In this document: positions 1 to 7,504 of the stretch, piece after piece
Position numbering within the stretch: the stretch's first letter is position 1
How the letters are laid out: every line of letters begins with the position of its first letter
NCBI GenBank assembly: GCA_013696535.1
Contig: JACCYI010000251.1
Span: 1 to 9,963 of the forward strand
Reading direction: 5' to 3'
Origin: Solirubrobacterales bacterium
GTDB lineage: Bacteria > Actinomycetota > Thermoleophilia > Solirubrobacterales > Solirubrobacteraceae
DNA length: 9,963 bases
Notes under the pieces: model-generated
Database searches by the model: none
The model's input: only the letters and a program-made list of their open reading frames with translations
Told to the model about the DNA's origin: nothing
Made by a program: the position numbers and the translations under genes

Positions 1-314
1 GCACGACGCTCGCGGATGCGGCGGCGCTGCTCGGCGCGCCGGTCGTCGTGGTCACGCGGGCCGGGCTCGGCGCTCTCAACCAGGCCGCGCTGAGTTGTGA
101 GGCGCTGCACGCCCGCGGGCTCGACTGCCCGGGCCTGGTGATCGGCCTGTGGCCTGCCGAGCCAGACCTCGCGGAGCGCTGCAATCTCGACGACCTTCCC
201 GATTACGCCGGACGCCCCCTCTTGGGGCGCATACCAGAGGGCGCCCCGGCGCTGGAGCCGGCCGTCTTCGCGGAGCGTGCGCACACTTGGATCTCAACAG
301 AAGGGCTGCTATGA
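1..314 (+). CDS. bioD: Dethiobiotin synthetase BioD, C-terminal part (5' end outside window)
   Basis: BioD closes the ureido ring of dethiobiotin from 7,8-diaminopelargonic acid, CO2 and ATP in the cytoplasm, the step before BioB. The open frame enters from the left edge (codons in frame from base 3) and gives about 103 residues, roughly the last 45% of a usual 220-240 residue BioD. Visible family features are a hydrophobic strand followed by a [12 protein letters not shown] stretch (families have G-x-INHA or TLNHT here), then a [17 protein letters not shown] segment and [10 protein letters not shown] near the end, which resemble actinobacterial BioD. The N-terminal P-loop is outside the window. 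The TGA stop overlaps the bioB ATG as ATGA, so the two are probably translationally coupled. Identity rests on these motifs plus the bio neighbours. Confidence 0.88.
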   Translation, partial: TTLADAAALLGAPVVVVTRAGLGALNQAALSCEALHARGLDCPGLVIGLWPAEPDLAERCNLDDLPDYAGRPLLGRIPEGAPALEPAVFAERAHTWISTEGLL

Positions 315-1306
315 GCGACATCATCGACACAGCTCGCGAGCAGGTGCTCGAGCGGGGCGAGGGCCTGTGGGAGGCGCAGGTGCTCGAAGTCCTGCGTCTT
401 CCCGACGAGCGTTTGGATGACGCTCTGGCCCTGGCGCACGAGGTCCGCATGCGATGGTGCGGGCCGGAAGTCGAGGTCGAGGGCATCGTGAGCCTGAAGA
501 CCGGTGGCTGCCCGGAGGACTGCCACTTCTGCTCGCAGTCCGGGCGCTTTGAGACGCCGGTGCGGGCCGTACGTCTCGACATCGATTCGCTTGTGGAGGC
601 CGCTAGGCAGACCGCCGCGACGGGCGCCACCGAGTTCTGCATCGTGGCTGCGGTCCGCGGGCCGGACGAGCGGCTGATGGGGCAGGTCTCGGAGGGAGTG
701 GCGGCGATCCAGGAGGCGGTGGACATCAACGTCGCGTGCTCGCTCGGAATCCTGACCCGCGACCAGGGCGAAGAGCTGGCCGCGATGGGCGTGCACCGTT
801 ACAACCACAACCTCGAGGCCGCGCGCTCGTACTTCGCGAACGTCGTCACGACGCACACCTGGGAGGAGCGTCGCGAGACGCTCGAGCTCGTCCGCGAGCT
901 GGGAATGGAGGTCTGCTGTGGCGGGATCATCGGCATGGGCGAGTCACTCGAGCAGCGGGCCGAGCTCGCCTCGCAGCTCTCAGAGCTCGATCCGGACGAG
1001 GTGCCGCTGAACTTCCTCGACGCGCGCCCCGGCACGCCGTTCGCCGACCAGCCGCCGCTCGATCCTCGCGCCGCGCTCCGCACGATCGCCGCGTTCCGCC
1101 TCGCGCTCCCACGCACGGTCCTGCGCTTCGCGGGCGGGCGTGAGCTGACGCTCGGCGACCTCGGCGCGCGACAAGGGATGCTCGGAGGCATCAATGCGAT
1201 CATCGTCGGCAACTACCTGACGACGCTCGGGCGCACCCCCGAGGAGGACCTCGACCTGCTCGCGGACCTCGCCATGCCGGTCAAGGCGCTGTCTGAGACG
1301 TTGTGA
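311..1306 (+). CDS. bioB: Biotin synthase BioB (radical SAM)
   Basis: BioB is a radical-SAM enzyme that inserts sulfur into dethiobiotin to make biotin. The chosen start is the ATG at 311, overlapping the bioD stop, with AGAAGG shortly upstream; it gives 331 residues, normal for the family. The radical-SAM motif is C67-x3-C71-x2-C74 (CPEDCHFC), directly after SLKTGG. By alignment from memory to E. coli BioB, C110 (EFCIVAA), C143 (VACSLG), C202 (EVCCGG) and R272 (LRFAGGRE) fall at the ligand positions of the auxiliary iron-sulfur cluster. The doublet C202-C203, where E. coli has Cys-Ser, is what I recall from mycobacterial-type BioB. YNHNLE at 164-169 and GNYLTT at 300-305 are further family signatures. 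The next gene encodes a BsaP-like partner and overlaps the bioB stop by 4 bases (GTGA). Identity is essentially certain. Confidence 0.97.
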   Translation: MSDIIDTAREQVLERGEGLWEAQVLEVLRLPDERLDDALALAHEVRMRWCGPEVEVEGIVSLKTGGCPEDCHFCSQSGRFETPVRAVRLDIDSLVEAARQTAATGATEFCIVAAVRGPDERLMGQVSEGVAAIQEAVDINVACSLGILTRDQGEELAAMGVHRYNHNLEAARSYFANVVTTHTWEERRETLELVRELGMEVCCGGIIGMGESLEQRAELASQLSELDPDEVPLNFLDARPGTPFADQPPLDPRAALRTIAAFRLALPRTVLRFAGGRELTLGDLGARQGMLGGINAIIVGNYLTTLGRTPEEDLDLLADLAMPVKALSETL

Positions 1307-1497
1307 CCGGCACTTCGCACTGCGATGGCTGTGGGCGGTGGCTCGATTCGGGCGATCACGGTCGGTGCCGGAAGCGCCGCACGGCGACGGATCCGCCGCG
1401 GTTCTGCACCGCGTGCGGGCGCAAGCTCGTCGTCCAGGTACTGCCGACGGGGTGGACCGCTCGCTGCGTGCGCTGCGGCCCGCTGCCGGCCGCGTGA
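1303..1497 (+). CDS. bsaP: Biotin synthase auxiliary protein, BsaP-like small Cys-rich protein
   Basis: This is a 64-residue protein with seven cysteines: C7-x2-C10, C22, C35-x2-C38 and C55-x2-C58. The core [13 protein letters not shown], then GWTARC, resembles the short protein encoded beside bioB in mycobacteria (Rv1590), which as I recall is named BsaP and is needed for BioB to make biotin, probably through an iron-sulfur cluster. The position between bioB and bioF supports this. The start is GTG at 1303, inside the bioB TGA (GTGA); the stop overlaps the bioF GTG in the same way. No signal peptide or membrane segment is visible. The N-terminal CDGCG pair plus C22 could form a second metal site or part of the same one. 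A generic zinc-ribbon protein is the alternative, but the core and context favour BsaP. The family is recalled, not searched. Confidence 0.85.
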   Translation: MTGTSHCDGCGRWLDSGDHGRCRKRRTATDPPRFCTACGRKLVVQVLPTGWTARCVRCGPLPAA

Positions 1498-2645
1498 CAG
1501 ACGTCGCCGACACGCTCGCAGAGTTGACCGCGGCCGGCCTCTTGCGGAAGCTGCGGACGCTGCAGAGCCCCCAGGGCGCTCGGGTGCGACTGGGTGACCG
1601 CGATGTCTTGTTGCTGTGCTCCAACGACTATCTCGGTCTGGCGGACGATCCGCGCGTCCGCGCCGGCGCGATCGATGCGGTCGAGCGGTGGGGCGCGGGG
1701 GCCGGCTCCTCGCGGCTGGTCAGCGGCGGGACCGACCTGCACGAACGACTCGAGCGCGAGCTGGCCGAATTCAAGGGCACCGAGGGGTGCATCCTGTTCG
1801 GTTCGGGCTATCTGGCGAACACCGGCATCGTCCCGGCCCTTGCCGGACCGGGCGAGGTCGTGCTCTCCGACGCGCTGAACCACGCTTCGATCATCGACGG
1901 CTGCCGACTCTCACGTGCGGAGACGATCGTGTACGAGCACGCCGACCTCGACGCGCTGGCCGCCGGCTTGCGGTCCGCGGCCGGCCGTCCAGCGCTGATC
2001 GTCACCGACGCCGTCTTCTCCATGGACGGTGACCTCGCGCCGCTGGAGGGCATCGTCGAACTCGCCCGCCGCCACGGCGCGCGGGTCATGGTCGACGAGG
2101 CTCACGCCACGGGCGTCGTGGGAGAACGGGGCCGGGGCCTGGTGGCGGAGCTCGGGCTGGAGGATGAGGTCGAGTTGACCGTCGGCACGCTCGGGAAGGC
2201 ACTCGGCAGCTACGGCGCGTTTGCGTGTTGCAGCGCGGAGGTGGCCCGCTTCCTGGTCAACCGCGCACGGACCCTGATCTTCTCCACGGCACTCCCGCCG
2301 CCCGCGCTGGGCGCCGCCCTCGCCGCACTCGAGCTGCTGCGGACCGATCGGCAGCTCGTGCCGACGTTGCATGCCCGGGCGCGCGCGCTGCGTGCTCACC
2401 TCGGCCGTGCCGGCTTGGGCGTCGAGCCGGGATCCATGCCGATCGTCCCACTCGTCATAGGCGATCCGCATGCCGCAATGGCCGTCGCCGAGGCGGCCCT
2501 GCGGGGCGGGGTCTTCGCCCAGGCGATCCGGCCGCCCACCGTCCCGATCGGCACCTCGCGTCTGCGGCTCGTCGCGACCGCCGCCCACGGAGAACGCGAG
2601 CTGGGCGCGGCCGCGGAGATCGTGGCCGAGTCGGCTCGTTCGTGA
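1494..2645 (+). CDS. bioF: 8-amino-7-oxononanoate synthase BioF
   Basis: BioF condenses pimeloyl-ACP or pimeloyl-CoA with L-alanine to give 8-amino-7-oxononanoate (KAPA), using pyridoxal phosphate. The GTG at 1494 overlaps the upstream TGA (GTGA) and gives 383 residues, the usual family length; frame extension upstream would only re-read the bsaP region. Seen in order: LCSNDYLGLA at 41-50, the glycine-rich GSGYLAN at 103-109, LNHASIIDG at 128-136 with the ring-stacking His130, FSMDGD at 175-180, DEAHATG at 201-207 with Asp201, and the Schiff-base Lys235 in GTLGKALGSYGAF. The C-terminal PPTVP-G-RLR stretch is also typical. It is the last recognisable gene of the biotin operon; no clear terminator hairpin follows, and a decayed transporter gene lies immediately downstream. 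Confidence 0.96.
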   Translation: MTDVADTLAELTAAGLLRKLRTLQSPQGARVRLGDRDVLLLCSNDYLGLADDPRVRAGAIDAVERWGAGAGSSRLVSGGTDLHERLERELAEFKGTEGCILFGSGYLANTGIVPALAGPGEVVLSDALNHASIIDGCRLSRAETIVYEHADLDALAAGLRSAAGRPALIVTDAVFSMDGDLAPLEGIVELARRHGARVMVDEAHATGVVGERGRGLVAELGLEDEVELTVGTLGKALGSYGAFACCSAEVARFLVNRARTLIFSTALPPPALGAALAALELLRTDRQLVPTLHARARALRAHLGRAGLGVEPGSMPIVPLVIGDPHAAMAVAEAALRGGVFAQAIRPPTVPIGTSRLRLVATAAHGERELGAAAEIVAESARS

Positions 2646-2739
2646 GCCAGGGCCGCCGCCTCACGCGTCCGACCGTCCTGAGCGAGGCGCCGGCGCGCGA
2701 ACCAACGCGGAATGTGCGACGGTTTTGGTCGAACAGACC
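2646..2739 (+). other. Junction between bioF and the transporter remnant, no gene
   Basis: These 94 bases hold no recognisable coding sequence in any frame and no convincing terminator. They mark where the upstream part of the transporter gene was lost, or where the remnant was joined to the end of the biotin operon. I see no flanking direct or inverted repeat that would point to an insertion sequence. Confidence 0.4.
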
Positions 2740-3517
2740 GCCGGGATGCCGCTGCTCGTCTGGACCGTCGTCGAGGCGCCGGAGCGCGGATGGGGCGCGG
2801 CCGGACGGTTGCCGGCTTCGTGGTGGCGGCGGCGCTTCTGACCGGGTTCCTGGCCATCGAACGTCATACGCCGGCGCCACTCGTGCGACTGGGAATCCTG
2901 CGCTCGAGCCCGCTTGTACGCGCCAACCTCGGAGCGATGGTGCTGTTCGGCGCCTAGATCGGGTTCCAGTTCATCATGACCCTGTACCTCCAGGCCATGA
3001 ACGGCCGGTTGCTGCTCGAGACCGCGTTGGCTTTCCTCCCTGCCGGACTGCTCGTCGCCTTCGGCTCAACGCGCATCGGGCCGCTGGTGGACCGTCTCGG
3101 TACGGCGCCGCTGGTCGCCGTCGGGGCCCTGTCCTCCGTGGTGGGCTACGCGCTGGTGCTCCGCCTGGACGCGGTGCCCGACTACGCCGCGGTGCTCCTC
3201 CCGACCGTTCTGCTGATCGGGATCGGCTTCGCGCTCTGCTTCCCGACCCTCAGCATGAAGGCCACCAACGGGATCGCCGACTACGAGCAAGGACTCGCAT
3301 CCGGGTTGGTGCAGACGTCGTTTCAAGTTGGCGGCGCGATCTCCCTGGCCGTCGTGACGGCGCGCAGTCCGGCGGGTCGACTGACCCGGAGGCCCTGCTG
3401 GACGCCTACCGGACCGCCCTGGTCCTGACCGCCGGCGTGGCGGTCGGGGGTCTTCTTGTCGCGCTGTCAGCCGTGCTGATGGTCCGGCGGCCGATCAGGG
3501 CGGGTGCCGAAGGCTGA
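2740..3517 (+). pseudogene. Decayed MFS drug-efflux transporter (DHA2/EmrB-QacA-like), N-terminally truncated
   Basis: The pieces together read as the C-terminal 55-60% of a 14-TM MFS exporter. Frame 1 (codons from 2740) gives GMPLLVWTVVEAPERGWG, the loop before the middle helices. Near 2794-2805 homology moves to frame 0, giving VAGFVVAAALLTGFLAIER and VRLGILRSSPLVRANLG. An in-frame TAG sits at 2955-2957, where a TGG (Trp) would fit the family. The frame then continues with GFQFIMTLYLQ, TALAFLPAGLLVAFG, GPLVDRLGTAPLVAVG and SGLVQTSFQVGGAISLAVVTA. Near 3357-3370 it shifts again to frame 2, giving DPEALLDAYRTALVLTAGVAVGGLLVAL to the TGA at 3517. Both shifts fit loss of one base in GC-rich stretches. 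About 200 N-terminal residues are absent; only about 95 bases separate the homology from the bioF stop. Sequencing error might explain single shifts but not the missing half. The start of homology is approximate. The substrate is unknown. Confidence 0.85.
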
Positions 3518-3543
3518 GGATGACCGGCGTGAGTCGCCCCGGT

Positions 3544-3579
3544 GCGCGTCGGCGTTGATGGCCGCTGACGCCGACGCGC
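3544..3579 (+). terminator. Strong 12-bp hairpin after the transporter remnant (terminator-like)
   Basis: A perfect 12-bp stem, GCGCGTCGGCGT at 3544-3555 pairing with ACGCCGACGCGC at 3568-3579, encloses a 12-base loop. It starts 27 bases after the remnant's stop codon and lies before the VOC gene. There is no T-run on either strand, which is common for GC-rich actinobacterial terminator-like hairpins, so direction and strength are inferred. It could end read-through from the biotin operon and transporter remnant before the VOC gene. Confidence 0.55.
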
Positions 3580-3658
3580 GGGGCCGCGGCGGCTCCCCGG
3601 CTCCTTACCGCCCGCGCCCCTCAATCACGTGTTCGGGGCGCTGCGGGCGGGCAGTCTG

Positions 3659-4048
3659 ATGGCCATGACCAAAATTCGCAGGCTGGATTTCCTCGGTGTT
3701 CCCTCGCAGGACGCCGAACGCTCGAAGGCCTTCTACCGCGACACGCTGGGGCTGCATGCCGACGAGCACGCCAGCTATGAGTGCTGGGCCGGAGACACGT
3801 GTTTCGCGATCTGGGAGCCAGAGCGGATGGGCAGGCCCTTCGTCGCGCAGAAGGGCAATCCGCTGCCGCTCGGGGTCGAGGACGTGAAGGCCGCGCGGGC
3901 CGCGTTGGAGGCCGAGAGCGTGGCGTTCTTCGGCGAGACCCTCGACACCGGTGTCTGTCACATGGCCTTCTTCTCCGATCCGGACGGAAACGAGCTGATG
4001 CTCCACCACCGCTACGCGCCATACGCAGAAGGCACGACGACCGCCTGA
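3659..4048 (+). CDS. VOC-family (glyoxalase/bleomycin resistance/dioxygenase fold) protein
   Basis: This is a 129-residue single-domain protein of the vicinal oxygen chelate fold, a family of small metal-dependent or metal-free enzymes and binding proteins. Seen: an N-terminal beta strand RLDFLGVPSQD (7-18), the helix SKAFYRDTLGL (22-32) that is a hallmark of the fold, and the closing strand HMAFFSDPDGNELMLH (101-116), in which Glu112 sits at the usual metal-ligand position. The first strand has Asp10 where many members have His, so the metal site may be altered or absent. I chose the ATG at 3659 because a weak GGGCGGG ends 7 bases upstream; the ATG at 3665 would drop only two residues. It is monocistronic, bounded by hairpins on both sides, and converges on the minus-strand hydrolase gene. 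The substrate cannot be inferred. Confidence 0.85.
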   Translation: MAMTKIRRLDFLGVPSQDAERSKAFYRDTLGLHADEHASYECWAGDTCFAIWEPERMGRPFVAQKGNPLPLGVEDVKAARAALEAESVAFFGETLDTGVCHMAFFSDPDGNELMLHHRYAPYAEGTTTA

Positions 4049-4060
4049 TGACGAGGTACT

Positions 4061-4091
4061 CCGCGCGAGCGGCGCTCCGCTGCCCGCGCGG
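4061..4091 (+). terminator. Terminator-like hairpin after the VOC gene
   Basis: Twelve bases after the VOC stop, CCGCGCG (4061-4067) plus AGCGG (4068-4072) pair with CCGCT (4077-4081) and CGCGCGG (4085-4091). The loop is CGCT, and there is a 3-base bulge (4082-4084). That makes 12 base pairs of GC-rich stem. No T-run follows. Position and strength suggest it ends the VOC transcript. Confidence 0.55.
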
Positions 4092-4294
4092 ATGGACGCT
4101 CTAGGACGCGCGTCCGTAGGTTCTGAACGTTGGGTCGCGAGCTGAGGGTGGCTCGCCGCCGGTGATCTGATCGAGGACGCGAGTCGCAGCGCCGACTGGT
4201 TCGACGCGTTTTGCGCCCCCATCGACACATAAACCTCGCCCAGCCACCTCGAAACTCCTTCACCCGTTCCGCCCGATACTTCCGGACGCGTCTA
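4092..4294. other. Convergent intergenic region with a perfect 12-bp palindrome
   Basis: This lies between the VOC terminator-like hairpin and the 3' end of the minus-strand hydrolase. I find no credible gene in it. It contains the self-complementary GGACGCGCGTCC at 4104-4115, extended to 4101-4119 with one mismatched pair. At its right edge GCGTCTA-C-TAGACGC straddles the hydrolase stop codon (4295-4297, read on the minus strand) and could contribute to a 3'-end hairpin. The palindrome could be a protein-binding site, but there is no adjacent promoter-facing gene, so its role is unknown. Confidence 0.35.
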
Positions 4295-5854
4295 CTAGAC
4301 GCCGGTCTCGCTCTGGACGTCGGAGGCCTCGGCCTCCCTGATGAGCGTCTTGCCATCCTCACGAGTGAGGAATCGGTCGGCGACCAAGTCACGCACGTTG
4401 CGCCGCACAGCCCTCACATAGGCGCCGTGAGTCGGGTAGAGTTCGTCGATCAGCGCTTGGTCGAACGGGATCTCGTGTCCGGCGATGAAGCAGAACGACG
4501 CGCCGTTTGACGTGCCCGACCAAGTGCTCGCCGGGACGTCGACGTACGGGGACCGCAAGCCTCCTTGCACGTTGCCGAACTCGTCGAGCACGGGCTTGCC
4601 CTTTTCGATCAGGATTGGGTCCGCGTGGGGGGGCGGCAGCTCGTCGCGCACCCACAGGTCGAGGTTCCTGAGCCCTGCGTTGAAGTGGATCGAGCTCGGG
4701 AACCGGCTGCGAGGTCCTTCGTCGCACGAGGCCGGCGGCACGGTGCGGCCGGCGCGCACGATGTCAGCCGAGGTGGCGGAGAAGTACAGCTCATCCGGCG
4801 TCGCGTGCCCGGCGCCGGCCATCTCGTAGTGGCGGAAGCGATCCCGCGGCGTGTCGGCGTCAGGCCGCCGGGAGTCGATGCCGATCAGATAGTCCGACTG
4901 GGACATGATCCGGATCACCGGTACACCGGCGTCGCGGATCTGGCGGCGCCCTTCGTCTGACGGCGCCGGTGCGCACTGGTTGATCGGTACGGTGCCGACG
5001 AAGGCACCCCCGGCGACGCCGACGAGGTAGCCGTCGTAGATCGGCTTCTCCCCCGGCTTCACGGCCAGCGGGGTGATCGCGTTGATGTAGTCGACGAGAT
5101 ACCCGCCTGTCTGGGAGTAGCCGAAGCCGTAGGCGTACTCGACGTCGTTGGCCCGGCGCGCTCCCGTGCCGTAGGCGAGCGGGTTGGTCTGCGACCTGCT
5201 CTTGAGCCACGTTCCGACCTGGCTGTAGATGTCCCAGATGAGGCCGTTCTCGGTCGTCCGCGAGCTGTCGCCGGCGATCGTGGTCTCCAGCTCGCTGCAG
5301 TTGCGCGGATCGTCGAGCGCCAGCGGGTTGTTCATGGCGAGGGAGCCGTAGCGCTGCGGATCGAAGGTCTTGAGCGCTGCGATGGCGATCGGCTTGGCCG
5401 TGATGCCGACCCACACATCGCCGTTGCGCGTGAACTGCGAATGCGACAGCGCCCAGCCGATGTTGAGGTCGAAGAGGTTCGACGGATTGAGCATCTCAAC
5501 GACGACGTTGCCGCTCAGCTTCGTCCGCTTCTTGGGTCGGCGCACCAAGACGCGCGTGGTGTACGGCGCGTCCGGCGTGCGCACGACGGCGGCCCCTGCC
5601 GCGGGCCAGTCATAGACGTTGGCCTTGCCGCTGACGAGGTACTCCTCTTCGACGTAGCCGACCTTGGAGAGGTCTTCAGGAACCAGTTGGTGGTCCGCGG
5701 CGCCGAAGGGATAGGACTGCGCCGTCACCGGCAGCGGCCCTACGACATCCGGCACCGCCGTCCTCGCACTTGCCGGACCGGCGGATACGCCGACCGCGCA
5801 CGCAGCCGCCGCCAGCACCGCCAGTGACCGCGCCCTGCTCCGCGAATTCCTCAC
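4295..5854 (-). CDS. Secreted alpha/beta hydrolase (Abhydrolase_10-type domain)
   Basis: A 519-residue predicted exported ester-type hydrolase. An upstream in-frame ATG at 5917 exists, but I chose the GTG at 5854: it has GGGAGG five bases upstream and gives a clean signal peptide, with Arg residues at 2, 5, 7 and 9, a hydrophobic core at 11-25, and Ala-Ser-Ala cleavage after residue 30. The nucleophile motif is GFGYSQTGG at 243-251 (Ser247, G-x-S-x-x-G). Asp321 in IMSQSDYL and His350 in EMAGAGHAT are the best candidates for the rest of the triad. The body resembles the large alpha/beta hydrolase domain proteins common in actinobacteria, with GNVVVEMLNPSN and DVWVGITAKP early and DLWVRDELPPPHADP late. 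It lies 87 bases downstream of the acyl-CoA synthetase on the same strand, so it may share its transcript. The substrate is unknown; an ester whose acid is then activated by the neighbour is an inference. Confidence 0.85.
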   Translation of the reverse strand: MRNSRSRARSLAVLAAAACAVGVSAGPASARTAVPDVVGPLPVTAQSYPFGAADHQLVPEDLSKVGYVEEEYLVSGKANVYDWPAAGAAVVRTPDAPYTTRVLVRRPKKRTKLSGNVVVEMLNPSNLFDLNIGWALSHSQFTRNGDVWVGITAKPIAIAALKTFDPQRYGSLAMNNPLALDDPRNCSELETTIAGDSSRTTENGLIWDIYSQVGTWLKSRSQTNPLAYGTGARRANDVEYAYGFGYSQTGGYLVDYINAITPLAVKPGEKPIYDGYLVGVAGGAFVGTVPINQCAPAPSDEGRRQIRDAGVPVIRIMSQSDYLIGIDSRRPDADTPRDRFRHYEMAGAGHATPDELYFSATSADIVRAGRTVPPASCDEGPRSRFPSSIHFNAGLRNLDLWVRDELPPPHADPILIEKGKPVLDEFGNVQGGLRSPYVDVPASTWSGTSNGASFCFIAGHEIPFDQALIDELYPTHGAYVRAVRRNVRDLVADRFLTREDGKTLIREAEASDVQSETGV

Positions 5855-5859
5855 CCGGA

Positions 5860-5865
5860 CCTCCC
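5860..5865 (-). promoter_or_regulatory. Ribosome binding site deciding the hydrolase start
   Basis: GGGAGG on the minus strand, five bases before the GTG at 5854. It favours this start over the in-frame ATG at 5917, which would put 21 extra, Arg-rich residues in front of an otherwise normal signal peptide. Confidence 0.7.
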
Positions 5866-5941
5866 AATTGAACCGACGCGGCCGGCGCCTCCACGCACCC
5901 GCCGAAGGACCGCGCAATCTACTCGCACAGCGGTGCGGTCG

Positions 5942-7504
5942 TCAGTTCGCGGCGATCCGGTTGAGCGCTCGATCGCGCAGCTCGGTCTTGCGGACTTTGC
6001 CGGTCGAGGTCCGTGGCAAGTCGCCGAACTCGACGTTCTGCGGCGCCTTGAAACCCGGCAGATGGTCACGCGCGAATGCGATGAGCTCCGCCTCGGTGGG
6101 CTGGGCCCCGGGCTTGAGCGCTACGAAGGCCCGCGGGCGTTCGCCCCACTTCTCGTCAGGCTGGGCGACGACTGCGACGTCGACCACGTCCGGGTGGCGC
6201 ATGAGCACACGCTCGACTTCGATCGAGGAGACGTTCTCCCCGCCCGATATGATGATGTCCTTCGCGCGGTCTCGCAGCTCGACATAGCCGTCGGGATGCA
6301 TGACGCCGAGGTCGCCGGAGTGAAACCAGCCGTGCGCGAAGGCGGCAGCGGTCGCCCCGGGATCATCGAGGTAGCCCTTCATCACGTTGTTGCCGCGCAT
6401 GACGACCTCACCCATCGTCTCCCCGTCGCGGGGGACGTCTCGCATCTGCTCGTCGACCACGCGGACGGGGTCGGCGGTCAGCATGCCCACGCCCTGGCGG
6501 GCTCGTAGCCGCGCCCGCTGCTCTCCGTCCGCGCCGTCCCACGCCGGGTCCCACTCGCAGATCGTGATCGGGCCGTAGGTCTCCGTCAAGCCGTAGACGT
6601 GGTTGACCTCGAAGCCCAGCGCCTCAACGCGTGCGATCACGGACGGCGGGGGCGGCGCGGCGGCCGTGGTGGCGAGCACAGGACGCTCGAGCGCGTGGGC
6701 GGCGGGATCGGACGCAAGCATGATGAGAACGGTGGGCGCCCCGCACAGGTGAGTGACTTCCTCGTCGTCGATGAGCCGCCAGACCGAAGCGGGCTCGACC
6801 TGCCGGAGACAGACGTGGGTCGCGGCGGCGGCGGTCACCGCCCACGGGAAGCACCAGCCGTTGCAGTGGAACATCGGAAGCGTCCACAGGTAGACCGAGC
6901 GAGTGTCCAGGCCCGCGTGGTGGGCCTCGGCGAGCGCGTTGAGGTAGGCGCCGCGATGGGTGTACATCACCCCCTTGGGCCGTCCCGTGGTGCCTGACGT
7001 GTAGTTGACGGAGATCGTCTCGTTCTCGTCGTTCAGGCGTGGCTCGGGTGCCCCGGGCGGCGCTTGGGCAAGGAACTCCTCGTAGCTCGAGGCCCCCGGA
7101 CCGGCAACCAGGATCCGCTCCACGCCCGCCCGCTCGGCTGCGGCCGACCCGAGTTGAGCCAGCTCGGAGTCGATCACCAGGATCCGGCTGGCGGAGTGCT
7201 CGAGGATGGAGGCCACCTCGTCTTCGAGCAGCCGCGAGTTGACCGCTACGAGCACCGCACCCGCCGCCGGGACCCCGAAGTGCGCTTCGAGCAGCTCGGC
7301 CGTATTCGGCGCGAGGAAGGCGACTCGCTCCCCATGAGCGATACCGGCATGTTGGAGCGCGGAGGCGAGCCGGCGGCTGCGTTCCTGGAGCTCTGACCAG
7401 GTCCGGCGTAGCGGGCCGTCGATGACGCCGACCCGATCGGGGAAGATCGCCGCCGTGCGGTCGAGGAAGGCGGTCGGCGTGAGGTGCGAGAGATTGACGT
7501 CCAC
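5942..7504 (-). CDS. Acyl-CoA synthetase / AMP-dependent fatty acid-CoA ligase
   Basis: An ANL-superfamily enzyme that activates a carboxylic acid to its CoA thioester through an acyl-AMP, probably cytoplasmic. With the GTG start at 7504 it has 520 residues. Motifs in order: P-loop YTSGTTGRPKG at 168-178; LPMFHCNGW at 209-217; the adenine-binding YGLTETYGP at 304-312; GWFHSGDLG at 392-400 with ribose-binding Asp398; ELRDRAKDIIISGGENVSS at 409-427, including the hinge; and the catalytic Lys503 in PRTSTGKVRK. The NHVYGLTETYGP and FHCNGW pattern resembles medium/long-chain acyl-CoA synthetases and plant-type acyl-activating enzymes; chain length cannot be read. Its start shares one base with the upstream crotonase stop (TAGTG), so the two are almost certainly co-translated. 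A GTG 15 bases further upstream (7519) is possible but less well placed relative to the GGAGG. Confidence 0.93.
   Translation of the reverse strand: MDVNLSHLTPTAFLDRTAAIFPDRVGVIDGPLRRTWSELQERSRRLASALQHAGIAHGERVAFLAPNTAELLEAHFGVPAAGAVLVAVNSRLLEDEVASILEHSASRILVIDSELAQLGSAAAERAGVERILVAGPGASSYEEFLAQAPPGAPEPRLNDENETISVNYTSGTTGRPKGVMYTHRGAYLNALAEAHHAGLDTRSVYLWTLPMFHCNGWCFPWAVTAAAATHVCLRQVEPASVWRLIDDEEVTHLCGAPTVLIMLASDPAAHALERPVLATTAAAPPPPSVIARVEALGFEVNHVYGLTETYGPITICEWDPAWDGADGEQRARLRARQGVGMLTADPVRVVDEQMRDVPRDGETMGEVVMRGNNVMKGYLDDPGATAAAFAHGWFHSGDLGVMHPDGYVELRDRAKDIIISGGENVSSIEVERVLMRHPDVVDVAVVAQPDEKWGERPRAFVALKPGAQPTEAELIAFARDHLPGFKAPQNVEFGDLPRTSTGKVRKTELRDRALNRIAAN

Noticed and set aside
76..856. 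Long minus-strand open frames opposite bioD/bioB
   Set aside because: They are antisense to clearly conserved bioB and bioD codons, are Arg/Ser/Pro-rich, and show no family motifs. Such frames are expected in GC-rich coding DNA.
2225..3517. A 430-codon plus-strand frame spanning the bioF 3' end and the transporter remnant
   Set aside because: Only its last 45-50 residues match the transporter C-terminus. The rest is out of frame with bioF and is low-complexity Arg/Ala/Pro sequence, so it is not one gene.
4048..4104. Tiny ORF starting at the VOC stop (ATG at 4048, 18 codons)
   Set aside because: It runs through the terminator-like hairpin, has no ribosome binding site of its own and no recognisable product.
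5908..5940. GACCGC/GCGGTC inverted repeat between the acyl-CoA synthetase and the hydrolase as a terminator
   Set aside because: The stem is only 6 bp with a 21-base loop, and an overlapping 5-bp alternative (CGCAC/GTGCG) competes with it. That is too weak to call.
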